Positions 34,101 to 45,830 of a stretch of 64,000 nucleotides of DNA are shown piece by piece. Below the pieces are notes generated by a model, which did no database searches, had not been told where the DNA came from, and was given only the letters and a program-made list of their open reading frames with translations. The number at the start of each line of letters is the position of its first letter. Position 1 is the stretch's first letter. The position numbers and the translations under genes are program-made. The stretch spans positions 5,754,620 to 5,818,619 of the forward strand of contig OZ025220.1 in the NCBI GenBank assembly GCA_964019055.1, read 5' to 3'. This DNA is from Anthopleura xanthogrammica (lineage: Eukaryota; Cnidaria; Anthozoa; Actiniaria; Actiniidae).

Positions 34101-37100
34101 GATGAACGCTATTCTGTTCTACATTATTTTTGTTCTAACTATCTTTCTCCAGCAATTGATCAAAGAGAAAAAGGCAAAAGGAGAAGACGTTAGCTTACTT
34201 GAAGTCGACAGAGGTTACAAGGAAGGATTGGACTTGGCCATAAGTCTTGCACTTCCCGCCCTTTCTCTTGCAATGCCTTATGCCCCAAAACTTATCGGCC
34301 AATTAAAAAAAAGCGTGATCGGAAGAGGCATTGAAAAGGTAAGATAAATAATACAGTTGCATAATGCAAATAAAGTGCTACCACTATGCTTAAGATGACA
34401 TTTTTGTGATTCCTTGCTACATATGATTTATCCATGTAATATCATGATAACATCGTGATCCATTGTTTCCAGAGGGATGTTTAAGCTCTGACATTCCTCT
34501 GGGTGAGTACCATGACCATGCCTCATGAATAGTGATAAGGGATATTTAGTCTAAATATCCCTCATCACTATTCATGAGGCATGGTCCGTCATATGATAAT
34601 CACTGGAAAATAAAGTTATTTGGAATTACAGATATTTCTATGTGTTAAGTCAACTGAGGACTGACTAGCTTCGTTCTGGTTGTTTTCCCCCACACCTTGG
34701 ATTACCAAAACTTCTAAAGAATATAATATCTTACCTCAAACTTTCAAACTTTGTAAATATAATTCTAATCTAAAATTTTAATGTACATTGTACTTAAAAT
34801 ATGAAGCCGGCAAAATATTATGATAATGAGATGGCGGCCAAATGCTCCTCTATCAACACCTCGGTGTTGCACTGACGTCATTTCTACGTCACTGTAGATC
34901 AGCTGGATGTGAATTAAGTTTGTTTGCATGACGTGTTGCTCTTTCCTATGCCACGACGGTTTTCTAAGGGTTCTCCGATTTCCTCCCTCCGTAAAAATTC
35001 ACATGTGAGTTTAGCGTTGTGAGCATACAATTTTGAATGTACTGGTCTAGGGGGGAGGGGGGGGGGGGGGTGCGGCCACACAAGGATTGATGTGATAGTG
35101 AAATTTTGATTCGCTCATAAAGCCTGGGATGACGTCATAGTCATTAACATATATATTGGAAGTATAAACCTTTATAACTTAAAGACGCAACACACAAATG
35201 AAGAAATATTTCACCATTCAAAATTTCACTTCATGTAGAATCAATACTGAAAATATCGTATTTGGGTTTAGACGCACTTTAAAGCAGATACTGTCGGTGT
35301 AGTTGTTTGTGGGACGAGATTTTAATTCCACTGGGAAAACTGCAACTGCTGCAACACGATTGATTTGCTACTGTTTGAGTAAGAATCATGGATTGCCTGC
35401 TTTCATCAACGTCATCATCAATTTTAAAAGCTTAAATTCGCATTATCATAAAATAATAATTTTATAATCTTGTAAAGCGGTCAAAACTACATATACTGGT
35501 CAAGTTTCTAGGCTGTAGGTCATTTGGTTGTGGAATTATGAGCGAGCAAACATGACGCGATTTTTGGTTAAAATGTATGGAGCGGCCATATTGGTGTTCC
35601 ACTCTGGTGCACCAATCCAGGTGATCTGAGGAAAAGAGATTAGCCAATCAAATTGCGAATCGTGATATCCGAAAAAGAATCAATCCCATGCGTCTGTTCG
35701 AGCTCTATCATGAATAAACAGAGGGAAATCAAAACAAAACCAAATAGCATACAAGTACAATAATGCTAGGAAAAGTGTCATTTAGTCGATTATTTAAGGC
35801 TAAAAATGTTTCTACTTCAAAGAATATGTTGTCTAGATGAGACTAAGAATATATTTTCATCGGTTAGGTTAATATTCATGGTTTTTTATTAAAGAATTAC
35901 CGTTGAAACGATCTCGAAGAAGCTGCCGAAAAGCTTTCTCGATTCCTTGGCAGAATTTAACTAAACTTTCCACACTGTCCCTGGCAATCTCCGGGATGCT
36001 TTGATCCTTAAGAAAATCCTTTTATCTGTTAATTATAGTGTCTCGTTTTCAATAAGAAAAGACTTATTGGCGAGAAAGTCGCTCATAATTAGCCTATTTT
36101 CAAGATGGCCGCCATGAAACTCAAGTGAATTGAGCGTACGGTGGATGATGGGATTGATTCTTTTTCAGATCAGGAAATCATGCTTTGCGCGCCTAGTCAG
36201 ATCACCTGGATATGGCGGACGAAACTTCGACGGCTGAAAATGATAGAATATTTAATATTTTCGATTAAATTCCACTGAAATACACTTGAAATAAAAGTAC
36301 ACAAAGCAAAATCTTTCACCTAGGGAAAATTATTTTTGATTTTTATCGTTCTTCAGATACACGTGACGTTATAGCGTGACACAAATTCAACCTTCATAAC
36401 TCGGGAACCAAACATTAAGATGACTCGAAACTTTTTCCTGTGACTTTTATCACTGTTTTCTAAAACATATTTTAGAAATGTTATTATGCGATGTATAGTT
36501 TAGATTTTTGATGACGTCACATGAAAGCCAGCAATAGCGTGGTTACTGTGATAGCGATCTGTCGGGAAGTTTTTGCAAATGATATTATAACTATACCCTC
36601 ACTGTACAAACTGATGTGTGGTGGTCGGGTCAAGATAGACATTTAATTGTAGTAGTATTCTTGATGGTCCTATTGCAGCTTGAAGATCAGTTTGGTGAAT
36701 TCAAGATCCCAAAGCCTAGCGACAAGACAAAGCTGATCTCAGGCTATCGATCACTTGGTAGAGAGAGTAACGGAAGAATATACAAGGCGAAAAAACAATC
36801 TCTTAAAAACCGAATACAAATAAAATACAAAAAAGCTGGAACAATTATCCATGGAATCAAGAAAGGGTTCTCAACTCTCGCCAAACTAGGATCAACAAGT
36901 AAGGGACTATGAAAAGCACACGATATTACACTTTAAATATCGTAAGCAAAAAAATGTCACTTCATTTTCTCACAACATCCTTATAGATATCGTTATCATT
37001 GTCATTGTCATTGTCATTGTCATTGTCATTGTGATTGTCATTGTCATTGTGATTGTGATTGTCATTGTGATTGTGATTGTCATTGTCATTGTCATTGTCA

Positions 37101-40100
37101 TTGTCATTGTCATTGTCATTGTCATTGTCATTGTCATTGTCATTGTCATTGTCATTGTCATTGTCATTGTCATTGTCATTGTCATTGTCATTGTCATTGT
37201 CATTGTCATTGTCATTGTCATTGTCATTGTCATTGTCATTGTCATTGTCATTGTCATTGTCATTGTCATTGTCATTGTCATTGTCATTGTCATTGTCATT
37301 GTCATTGTCATTGTCATTGTCATTGTCATTGTCATTGTCATTGTCATTGTCATTGTCATTGTCATTGTCATTGTCATTGTCATTGTCATTGTCATTGTCA
37401 TTGTCATTGTCATTGTCATTGTCATTGTCATTGTCATTGTCATTGTCATTGTCATTGTCATTGTCATTGTCATTGTCATTGTCATTGTCATTGTCATTGT
37501 CATTGTCATTGTCATTGTCATTGTCATTGTCATTGTCATTGTCATTGTCATTGTCATTGTCATTGTCATTGTCATTGTCATTGTCATTGTCATTGTCATT
37601 GTCATTGTCATTGTCATTGTCATTGTCATTGTCATTGTCATTGTCATTGTCATTGTCATTGTCATTGTCATTGTCATTGTCATTGTCATTGTCATTGTCA
37701 TTGTCATTGTCATTGTCATTGTCATTTTTAGTAATGAGTGCTTGGTTCATGATGAAGAGCATCAAAGAATGCCAAGACAAGGAAAAGAAAGCAGAAAAAG
37801 CCGTAACAGATATGAAGGATTTTATCAAAGAAAGCAATATATTGCTAGAAAAGTCAAAATCTACTGTACATGAAACGAAACAGGTGCGTGGATAGAATAA
37901 ATAGGGATTACTTTATGGTAGGCGAGCTATGGAGCCCTGGAAGGGCCATACAACATTTTTTAAACAATGAAAGATCCCGACTATTTTTGAAATCCCGACA
38001 TTTTTTGAAATCCCAACTTTGTTTTTGGAATCTCAACTGTTTTTTAAATCCCGACATTTTTTTTCGAAAATCCCGACTTCTTGTTTTTGAAATCCCGACT
38101 TTTTTTTTGAAATCCCGACTTTTTGTTTTGGAAATCCTTACTTTTTTTTGAAATCCCGACTTTTTTTTGAAATCCCGACTTTATTTTTTAGCCTGCGTAG
38201 TACGGCGCTTTAGGGGAGGGGAGGAAGGGAGGAGGAGGGGGATAGGGGAGGAGGAAGGGGAGGAGGGAGAAGGGAGGAAAAGAAGTTTTTGACTTATAAT
38301 TTGAGACATATTTGTTTACATTGCGATATTTCCATACATTACATCTTTAGTTATTTCGCTTTTTTTCGTCAGTTATTAGTCTATTATCTTCAAATATGAT
38401 ACACAGACATTAAATTCTAGTATTTACAAGATATTTCTTGGGGTTTTGACTAGTTATATAGTCGTTTTTTCGGAGTTTTGCGTGCTGCGAGCGTCAAACT
38501 CGCTCGCTAAACAACACCAGTTCATAAACTATAGCTAAAAAAGCCCTTTTATCTTGGTCAGAATCGAAGAAACAACGCTCAACTGAGAATCGCTTATAAC
38601 TCATCTAAACAGAGTTATCTTATTTTCTAACGATAATACAAATAGAAAATTCAAAGCCGGAAATTCTACAAAACAAATCGCCTCCTCTCTCCCAAAGCGC
38701 CGGGCAACGCAGGCTAAAAAAGTCGGGATTTTAAAAAAAATCTGGGATTCCAAAAAAAGTCGGGATTTTTGATTTTTGATTTTTGTTTGTTTTTTATTCA
38801 CCAGTTTCGTACAAGGAAACCAGACATGAAATATTTTTACTTTATTTTGTATGTGCTGAGATTCACATGCAAAATAGTTTAAGGTTTCATTCTAATTCAA
38901 TATGAAATTTGTGTTTGGCTCAAAATGTCGTGATAAAACTTAGATTCGTTAAGCAATTTATCAAGTAGTATCTAAATATTTCTGGTGCAAGTAGCTGCGC
39001 GACGAAAATATAAAAACTGACTATAAAAATAATGCATCGATAGATTTCCTCCAATCTCTGCAGACAAGATTATGACAATATATTTAGCAGGAATCTGAAA
39101 CGGCTCGAAACGGAGAGTAAACATGACTCAAAATGTAGAAACTACAAAAATTACAAAGTTAATGGGCCGGGAAACTCAGAAAGAAAACGACAAAAAATAA
39201 AGAAAAAACCTACTTACATCTGTATCATATGTACGTTGCTACTCGAAGACTAAGTCAAATATTCAAAAACCAAACTTAACTACAAGAATAGAACAGAAAG
39301 AAATTACAAAGAAAGCTTTCCCGCAAACTTGCAGTAAATAAAATACATCACTATTTGCTACAATTATGTATTTTTTCCATTCATGTTTAGGCTATAAAAG
39401 ACATATATGATATTGCTTGGCATCCAGATTTGTTGCAAGGTCTCAAAATGATCAAAGAAATGGCAGCAGCAGAAGATGTATCTAAACCTGGACCAGAAGC
39501 AACAAAGACCATCAAAGCTATCGAGGTATTTGGAAGAAAAAAAAACTAGGGGAAATTTTAAGTGCTCAAGAACTTATTAGCCTGCTATACAAAGTAACAA
39601 CAATAGAAATAGATATGATAGCGTATTTTGCTTTTATTGAAGGATTACTTGAAAGGATCGTTAGATAAATACGAGGAATTGTATGAACTTCAAGATAACT
39701 TGAGGGAGAGGCTGCAAGGTTTCCCCTTCACCTATGACTGCTACTATGATAAAGGTAATATCAATGTACGACTTAATTAATGTTAGTTGAGGTGCTTCCG
39801 CGCGGAGCACCATACTTTAGAAGGCATTAGTAACCTAGCCTGCGTGCAGCCCGACTTTAACTCTGGTTAAGACGGTCTGCGAACCAGCGACAGTTTCCTT
39901 GTTCTATTACCCCCAGCAGCGTACCTGGATTTGGGTACGCGCTCTGATTGGCTCTTTCTTAATTAGTTACTGATGAATTGGCATAGCTGTCAATATTTTC
40001 ACAAATCAATGGATTTTTCAGGCTCATGTTGGATACTGGATCTCGTAGGAGATTTTTCTATCAATTAAATTTCTATAGGCGCTTGTTTTACTAACAGAGA

Positions 40101-43100
40101 AGAACAGTTTCAAGATATATCAACTGTTTTGACCGTTGAATATTATGTCTACTTGTTTGTTGACATTTGTTGTTTAAATCACTACTCTAATTACATATTG
40201 TCACACCGTTCGTATAAGATAATTCCTTCCTCTGACAATTCTATCCATTATTTGCATTATTTATCTTCAAAATCTTCTAAGGAAATATAATACAAAATTT
40301 CTTTAGTAAAATACCGAAACTAACGCCAAACTTAGATCGCTAAGAAAGTCGTTGAATACCGCGGCAAATCGTTACTCATCAATATTGACAGATATCTGTC
40401 AGTGTTCGGTTTATCTTTCTGCAGATCATTCTTTGGCGAACCAATCAGAACGCGTGTAAGAATGAATTGGCATAGCAGCCAATCACAGTCTATTTTGTAT
40501 AATCGTGCAACCAGAACAAGGAATCTTGCGCTGATTCGCAGACGGACTTAACCATAGTTACGTTCCGGATGCACGCAGGCTATAGTAACCCATCAAGATG
40601 ATTTTTCATGGCTTGAACCGGAAATACGACACATCCGTCAGGGCGTGTACACCACGAAGGACAGAAAAGGACTCTTCAAGTATGAGCTTTGGGATATCAG
40701 TATTCCTCGAAAGTTATTTTTAGTTATTTTGCGTACCCCTTAGGAATTCTCTTCCGCTTCAGGTTACTAGGCTTGCGAGGGTCCTTGAAGCAATATGGCG
40801 GCCGGTGTAGCCTGGGTTGGGATTCGGAGGGGCACTGGCAAGTAGGAAAGAGGGAGGGGGAGGGGGAAAGGAGTAAGAGAGGGCCTATAACAATTCCCCG
40901 CATATTTGACTATTCTAGCTACAATCAGAATTTACTCGTAGAATTTGATTAGTTGAGCCGTTAGTATCAATCGTCGGGCTGTCAAATACGGCGTCGTACG
41001 TACATTGATAGCGAACATGAGTTTGAGAGCTTTATATAAATGAATATATTTTTGAGTTGAGAACTATAAGAAACGAAAAGTCTTCTACCGTAATCTCAAA
41101 GCACGGAGTATTAGCCCATACTCCGTTTCGGTTAGGTCAGGTAGTCGCGGAGCCGGTCAGTGACCACGTTTTTTCAAATGACTGTATCCATCCCGTAAGT
41201 CTGTAGGTAGTACGAGATATGCATAACCACTGACCTATCCATATTCAATCATCGTGAACTGTACAAGCATAATAAGTGTAAATGTTGTTTGCACTGCCGT
41301 TAGTGAACCTTCTTTGAGTCCAATAGTTCCATTCACACCATCTTGAAAGGTAGCTGGGTCGTTGAATTTTAGTGATCTAGTAAGCGAGTGAGTGAGTGAG
41401 TGACACATCTGCATATTCAGATTCCTCAACGCTTCGCGCATCCACAATTTAAAAAATGAGACATACATAACAGACTTTTTTTAATTTTACTTTTCAATTC
41501 AGTACGTTTTATGAACCTCGTAAACGGCTACTGTGCCAAAGGAGAAGGTCCCTTTGAAGAAGGGTATGAAATTAAAAAAGATGTTGCCACCAAAGACAAG
41601 GAAGAGAGCTGTAGAAAGTATACTGGCGATCTGTACATTAAGGTAAACCTCTATTCAATTGTAATCTGGTTGTATATAGATTTCACAAGCAAAACTGAAC
41701 CAACTAGAGGTTTATTCTATTGTTATCGTATCCTATCGTATCCTATCCTATCGTATCCTATCCTATCGTATCCTATCGTATCCTATCCTATCCTATCCTA
41801 TCCTATCCTATCCTATCCTATCCTATCCTATCGTATCCTATCGTATCCTATCGTATCCTATCGTATCCTATCGTATCCTATCGTATCCTATCGTATCCTA
41901 TCGTATCCTATCGTATCCTATCGTATCCTATCGTATCCTATCGTATCCTATCGTATCCTATCGTATCCTATCCTATCGTATCCTATCGTATCCTATCGTA
42001 TCCTATCGTATCCTATCCTATCGTATCCTATCCTATCGTATCCTATCCTATCGTATCCTATCCTATCGTATCCTATCCTATCGTATCCTATCCTATCGTA
42101 TCGTATCCTATCTTATCCTATCGTATCCTATCGTATCGTATCCTATCGTATCCTATCGTATCCTATCCTATCGTATCCTATCGTATCCTATCCTATCCTA
42201 TCGTATCCTATCCTATCGTATCCTATCCTATCCTATCCTATCCTATCCTATCGTATCCTATCGTATCCTATCGTATCCTATCGTATCCTATCGTATCCTA
42301 TCGTATCCTATCGTATCCTATCCTATCCTATCGTATCCTATCGTATCCTATCCTATCGTATCCTATCGTATCCTATCGTATCCTATCGTATCCTATCCTA
42401 TCGTATCCTATCCTATCGTATCCTATCCTATCGTATCCTATCCTATCGTATCCTATCGTATCCTATCCTATCGTATCCTATCGTATCCTATCGTATCCTA
42501 TCGTATCCTATCGTATCCTATCGTATCCTATCCTATCGTATCCTATCCTATCGTATCCTATCCTATCGTATCCTATCCTATCGTATCCTATCCTATCGTA
42601 TCCTATCCTATCGTATCCTATCCTATCTTATCCTATCGTATCCTATCGTATCGTATCCTATCGTATCCTATCGTATCCTATCCTATCGTATCCTATCGTA
42701 TCCTATCCTATCCTATCGTATCCTATCCTATCGTATCCTATCCTATCCTATCCTATCCTATCCTATCGTATCCTATCGTATCCTATCGTATCCTATCGTA
42801 TCCTATCGTATCCTATCGTATCCTATCCTATCCTATCGTATCCTATCGTATCCTATCCTATCGTATCCTATCGTATCCTATCGTATCCTATCGTATCCTA
42901 TCCTATCGTATCCTATCCTATCGTATCCTATCCTATCGTATCCTATCCTATCGTATCCTATCCTATCGTATCCTATCCTATCGTATCCTATCCTATCTTA
43001 TCCTATCGTATCCTATCGTATCGTATCCTATCGTATCCTATCGTATCGTATCCTATCGTATCCTATCGTATCCTATCCTATCGTATCGTATCCTATCGTA

Positions 43101-45258
43101 TCCTATCCTATCGTATCCTATCGTATCCTATCGTATCCTATCGTATCCTATCGTATCCTATCGTATCCTATCGTATCCTATCGTATCCTATCGTATCCTA
43201 TCGTATCCTATCGTATCCTATCGTATCCTATCGTATCCTATCGTATCCTATCGTATCCTATCGTATCCTATCGTATCCTATCGTATCCTATCGTATCCTA
43301 TCGTATCCTATCGTATCCTATCGTATCCTATCGTATCGTATCCTATCCTATCGTATTCTATCCTATCCTATCCTATCCTATCCTATCCTATCCTATCCTA
43401 TCCAATCCTATCCTATCCTATCCTATCCTATCCTATCCTATCCTATCCTATCCTATCCTATCCTATCCTATCCTATCCTATCCTATCCTATCCTATCGTA
43501 TCCTATCGTATCCTATCCTATCCTATCCTATCCTATTCTATCGTATCCTATCGTATCCTATCGTATCCTATCGTATCCTATCGTATCCTATCGTATCCTA
43601 TCTTATCCTATCGTATCCTATCGTATCCTATCGTATCCTATCGTATCCTATCGTATCCTATCGTATCCTATCCAATCGTATCCTATCCTAACCTATCCTA
43701 TCCTATCCTATCCTATCCTATTTTATCCTTTTATATCCTTACTTTTCCCTTTCATTCCTTCCATTCTTGGAATTCATAAATAGCAGATGCAACAAACCTC
43801 TTTCACCAGCTGAGTTGATCGCCTTCCCTGAAAGGAATTATGGGTCATTATTTTTGGTTAGCATTTTTCGAGCATTCTCCGAGTATACAATGTAGACTTT
43901 TCTTGTTAATTGAAATGAAATTCCGCCAGGAGTTCGAGTAGCGTTTACAATTAATTTAAAGAAGGAAGAACTCTTATTACATAAATTCTCTTGGCAGAAT
44001 AATGGGAAATGCTTATCAAAATACGAGTTCGAATTCTCGATTCTGATTGGTTGACCTTGAGTTTGTTCTGAAAGTCAACTCAGCTGACGTAACGTCAAAG
44101 CAGCTCAATAACATTTTCCACGGTTACTAAAAATAGATATCACAATACCTTGTGAAACTTGCTACATTGCATGGCATCTTCCTCGAACATCCTTATGCAA
44201 CAAGAACATATATCCGGGCCTTAGTCTAGTCTTATATTGCCAAAAAAATTTCCTTTATTATTCATTCGCATAAAATCATTTTATAATGTCCTACTTTCTT
44301 TCTTTTTTTTGTTGTTGTTGTTGTTGCTGCTGCTGCTGCTTTTAGATGGAGGACTTGAGGGCGTCTTGGGAAGCGACTGTTGATAAAAACAGCACCTTAC
44401 ATAAAGTTTGTCTGATGAATGACGAAAACATGGTTTTGAGAATTAAGAAATTTCTCATCGATGGTATCGATGACCCTTCAAAAATTGCTTTCACACTCGT
44501 CCGCCAAAGCCAGAAAGGAATCATTAAAGAAATTCAAGCTGTCATTGATAGTTTTGGTGACATAGAGCTACCTTTGTCAAATGATATCAAAAGCCAAATC
44601 TGCAGCATAATGAAGTATGATAGGACGGGAGATTTTGAAACTGCAGCTGCGATGATTACTGAATTGCGCGATAGCCAGGATATTACAAGGAAAATGACAG
44701 AGAAACAAGTGGAAGAAGTTATGAATGAAGTCAAGGCTAAATGGAAGGTATAAATGAGAATACAGCATCCGTCCCAATGATTACAATTGAAATATGAATA
44801 CATGAGTTTTGTATGCCATGCAAATTCTGAATTCAGATTGGCTGAGAGGACCTCAATTCATTTGAAAATTTGCTGTAGGAGTGCAAAGTTTGAAAAATTT
44901 AAATGCAAAGTTTAAAATTTTTGATTTTGAACTTTCCTAGAAGTCAAATGTAAATAAAAGTTGTGTGACGAAATTTTTGTATATATATGATTAACAAATA
45001 ATCACATGATTTTTTTCGTGGAATTTAGATTACATTATATAGGACTCGTAAATATTTCAATTATTACAAATTGCACTTGCCTATACGGCTCGTGCAATTT
45101 TGTAAAAACATTGAAAAACTTACTCGTCCTAATTTATTCTAAATTGCACTTAAAATCATGTAATTACATATACTAATTATTTCCCGTAAAAAAAATCCTG
45201 TTTTGTTCTTTTTCTTTCGTTGCAGGGTTTAGGCAAAAAGAAATGTAACTTTTATTAG
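31161..45258 (+). CDS. Gene A: unrecognised large secreted helix-rich protein (11 coding exons, 662 aa)
   Basis: Coding exons: 31,161-31,356; 32,607-32,864; 33,330-33,484; 34,153-34,338; 36,679-36,898; 37,732-37,883; 39,391-39,525; 39,643-39,754; 41,503-41,642; 44,346-44,747; 45,226-45,258 (TAG). All junctions are GT..AG, the phases agree and the joined frame (1,989 nt) is open. Signal peptide about 1-27 (WIIVLCFCFLSQQF core); dibasic KSKR at 36-39; Glu-rich segment 42-64. Exon 2 has a cationic amphipathic stretch (IIGLAKKGLKTLRKT) then FTIAQAIGG. Exon 4 has LALPALSLAMPYAPKLIG, and exon 5 AGTIIHGIKKGFSTLAKL. Exons 6-10 are charged and probably helical or coiled. Sequons NFS, NAT and NST fit secretion. 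Cysteines are few and scattered, three of them in exons 8-9. AATAAA at 45,406-45,411. I do not know the family. A membrane-active or structural secreted role is a guess from the helices. Paralogue: gene B at 56,133. Confidence 0.82.
31357..31448 (+). CDS. Read-through extension of gene A exon 1 (possible short isoform)
   Basis: If the weak donor GAAG|GTGAAT at 31,356 is not used, the frame continues to the TAA at 31,446. The product would be a 95-aa secreted pro-protein ending in YSQLKKRCRRPAPRLRDE plus a short tail with a final Cys. KSKR and KKR would be processing sites, leaving a short C-terminal peptide with one cysteine near each end. The same extension is identical in unit B. It may equally be intronic repeat sequence, because related copies lie at about 31,690-31,790 (inverted) and 41,110-41,190. 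Confidence 0.35.
31690..31790. repeat. Inverted copy of the exon 1 read-through region
   Basis: The reverse complement of this block (CAGTCATTTGAAAAAAACG, ACCGGCTCCGCGACTACGCG) matches 31,375-31,470 at roughly 80% by eye. A same-orientation relative is at 41,110-41,190 (TAGTCGCGGAGCCGGTCAG). Also present in unit B near 56,660-56,755. Confidence 0.75.
31849..31968. mobile_element. Hairpin element in intron 1 of gene A
   Basis: GTCCATTCAGAAACCAGATT then CATAACGAGGCTCTGA faces TCAGAGCCTCGTTATGAATC then TGGCTTCTGACTGGAC, around a loop with GTTTAGTTAACTAACC. Unit B copy at about 56,821-56,932. Confidence 0.88.
32049..32511. mobile_element. GC-rich MITE in intron 1 of gene A
   Basis: TIR AGGGACCTTAAGCACCAGGA then CGGGAGGGCGAGGACGGCG; right end CCGTCCTCGTCCTCCCGTCC then TGGTGCTTAAGGTCCCT. 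A second inverted pair is nested inside (GTTTTTCGTGTGCGCGCCGT / GGCGCGCGCACGAAAAACC). Spurious Arg/Ser-rich frames arise from it. Copy in unit B at 57,021-57,483. Confidence 0.9.
33030..33105. repeat. Solo end of the CAGCTGATCTGA element (intron 2)
   Basis: TGACGTCATTTCTATGTCAC then AGATCAGCTGG is the reverse complement of the element terminus seen at 10,385 and 48,551. A similar solo end lies at about 34,870-34,912. Both are repeated in unit B. Confidence 0.6.
33930..34095. mobile_element. Truncated foldback arm in intron 3 of gene A
   Basis: GCGGTTTTGAATATCTCAGG, GGCTGATTAATAATTCATAT and GATTAAAAAGTGGGATAAT form one arm only. Unit B has both arms (58,905-59,470). The sequence jumps from the arm (CGGTATATTTGAT) straight to TATTCTGTTCTACATT, so about 1.25 kb is missing from A. 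Confidence 0.8.
34512..34588. repeat. Near-perfect hairpin in intron 4 of gene A
   Basis: ACCATGCCTCATGAATAGTG and CACTATTCATGAGGCATGGT with the inner arms AGGGATATTT / AAATATCCCT give stems of about 35 bp around a 5-base loop. Unit A has one mismatch (GATAAGGG), unit B none (60,733-60,809). Confidence 0.9.
35607..36225. mobile_element. TIR element in intron 4 of gene A
   Basis: CCAATCCAGGTGATCTGAGG, AAAAAGAATCAATCCCAT on the left; ATGGGATTGATTCTTTTTCA and CAGATCACCTGGATATGG on the right. The arms are about 90 bp with gaps. Unit B copy about 61,820-62,430. Confidence 0.8.
36988..37725. repeat. CATTGT hexanucleotide array ending at the exon 6 acceptor (gene A)
   Basis: About 735 bp of CATTGT, with ATTGTG variants only at the left end. 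It runs to within a few bases of the exon 6 acceptor (CATTTTTAG|TA). Unit B has about 470 bp at the same place. All long Asp-Asn, Thr-Met, Ser-Leu and Val-Ile frames here are artefacts. Confidence 0.97.
37970..38188. repeat. AAATCCCGACTTTTTT minisatellite (intron 6)
   Basis: About ten degenerate units of roughly 18-25 bp built on GAAATCCCGAC plus a T-run. An inverted remnant (AAAAAGTCGGGATT) lies at 38,717-38,770, on the other side of a TIR element. The end of the window (63,930-64,000) has the same array in unit B. Confidence 0.85.
38189..38716. mobile_element. TIR element TAGCCTGCGTAG
   Basis: TAGCCTGCGTAGTACGGCGC then TTT on the left; AAAGCGCCGGGCAACGCAGG then CTA on the right. It carries a G/A-rich tract at 38,212-38,285. 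Termini resemble the 39,836 element, but I see no 8-bp target duplication because the flanks are repetitive. Confidence 0.8.
39836..40582. mobile_element. hAT-type non-autonomous element (747 bp) with 8-bp TSD
   Basis: TIRs TAGCCTGCGTGCAGCCCGAC / TGCACGCAGGCTA continue inward as CTGGTTAAGACGGTCTGCG and its inverse. The 8-bp target duplication TAGTAACC is at 39,828-39,835 and 40,583-40,590. It lies in intron 8 of gene A and has no transposase frame. Confidence 0.92.
41725..43721. repeat. Pentanucleotide array CCTAT/CGTAT, about 2 kb (intron 9 of gene A)
   Basis: Roughly 400 five-base units, mostly TCCTA and TCGTA in mixed order with rare TCTTA and TCCAA. It starts about 80 bp after the exon 9 donor. 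Long Ile-Leu-Ser-Tyr-Pro frames in it are not genes. Repeated marker patterns suggest higher-order blocks. Confidence 0.97.
43807..43945. repeat. Inverted partner of the 13,373-13,522 repeat
   Basis: AGCTGAGTTGATCGCCTTCC, GGAATTATGGGTCATTATTT and AGTATACAATGTAGACTTTT are reverse complements of the block near the damaged GPCR. In intron 9. Confidence 0.8.
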
Positions 45259-45539
45259 GGATTATAGAATACATGACGAAAATGGACACGGATATAACGA
45301 TAGAAAACAAAATGTGATACCACGAAGTACGTGACTATGCATGTTAATTGCGGTACTATCATTCCGCATGTATTTATAAATTGCATGAAAATCATGAAGG
45401 GAATTAATAAAAGCATTCAAAAATCCAGCACATAGTCTTTATTGGTGAGTTGGTTTATCATCATCCAGCTACTGTCACGACTTTGTTGGGGAGCCGAAAA
45501 TTACTCAAAATGTTTTATTAATGTGGTTAAATAATCCTA

Positions 45540-45830
45540 GTTTCCAGGAGGGGGGACTCCGATATGAAAGGGGCGAAGATGCTCGTCATACCTTTTAGGG
45601 TGATATTTATGCATTATGTGGTACCTTCAAGATTTTCAAACAAAAAACTCATTAAAATGCCGTAAAATTAGCGTCATTTGGTACCATTTCTGGGTGAAAA
45701 TTGCTATTGTTATGTTGTTATGGCTACGAGAAAGAGAATTTTGGTACCTTTAAGGGGCAGAAGTCCATAACTAGAAGTGTCCATATTCCAAAACGTCCGA
45801 TGTGTTTCAGGAATGAGTTATTTTAGCAAT
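45540..45830. repeat. Probable dispersed repeat downstream of gene A
   Basis: ACTCCGATATGAAAGGGGCG, ATGCTCGTCATACCTTTTAG and several GGTACCATTT/TTGGTACCTTT phrases resemble an interspersed repeat common in coral genomes. No second copy within this window, so this rests on recognition only. Confidence 0.4.

Larger units (their letters stand above)
29426..38118. repeat. Segmental duplication, unit A (the part matched within this window)
   Basis: From AATTGCATTTACAAATTACC at about 29,426 onward the sequence is collinear with 53,874-64,000. It includes the promoter, exons 1-6 and introns of the unknown gene, broken only by indels and array-length changes. The right limit shown is just where the window ends for unit B; the repeated unit is about 24.5 kb start to start. 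Confidence 0.92.

Noticed and set aside
35462..35647. A 61-aa minus-strand frame that is identical in units A and B (61,672-61,857)
   Set aside because: The whole intron is nearly identical between units, so identity is uninformative. No start context, domain or splice site supports it.
36962..37895. Long Asp-Asn, Thr-Met, Ser-Leu and Val-Ile proteins
   Set aside because: They are translations of the CATTGT array; only 37,732-37,883 is a real exon.
41511..43783. Proteins of about 700 aa made of Ile-Leu-Ser-Tyr-Pro repeats
   Set aside because: They arise from the CCTAT/CGTAT pentamer array, whose 15-bp frame period avoids stops. Only 41,503-41,642 is coding.
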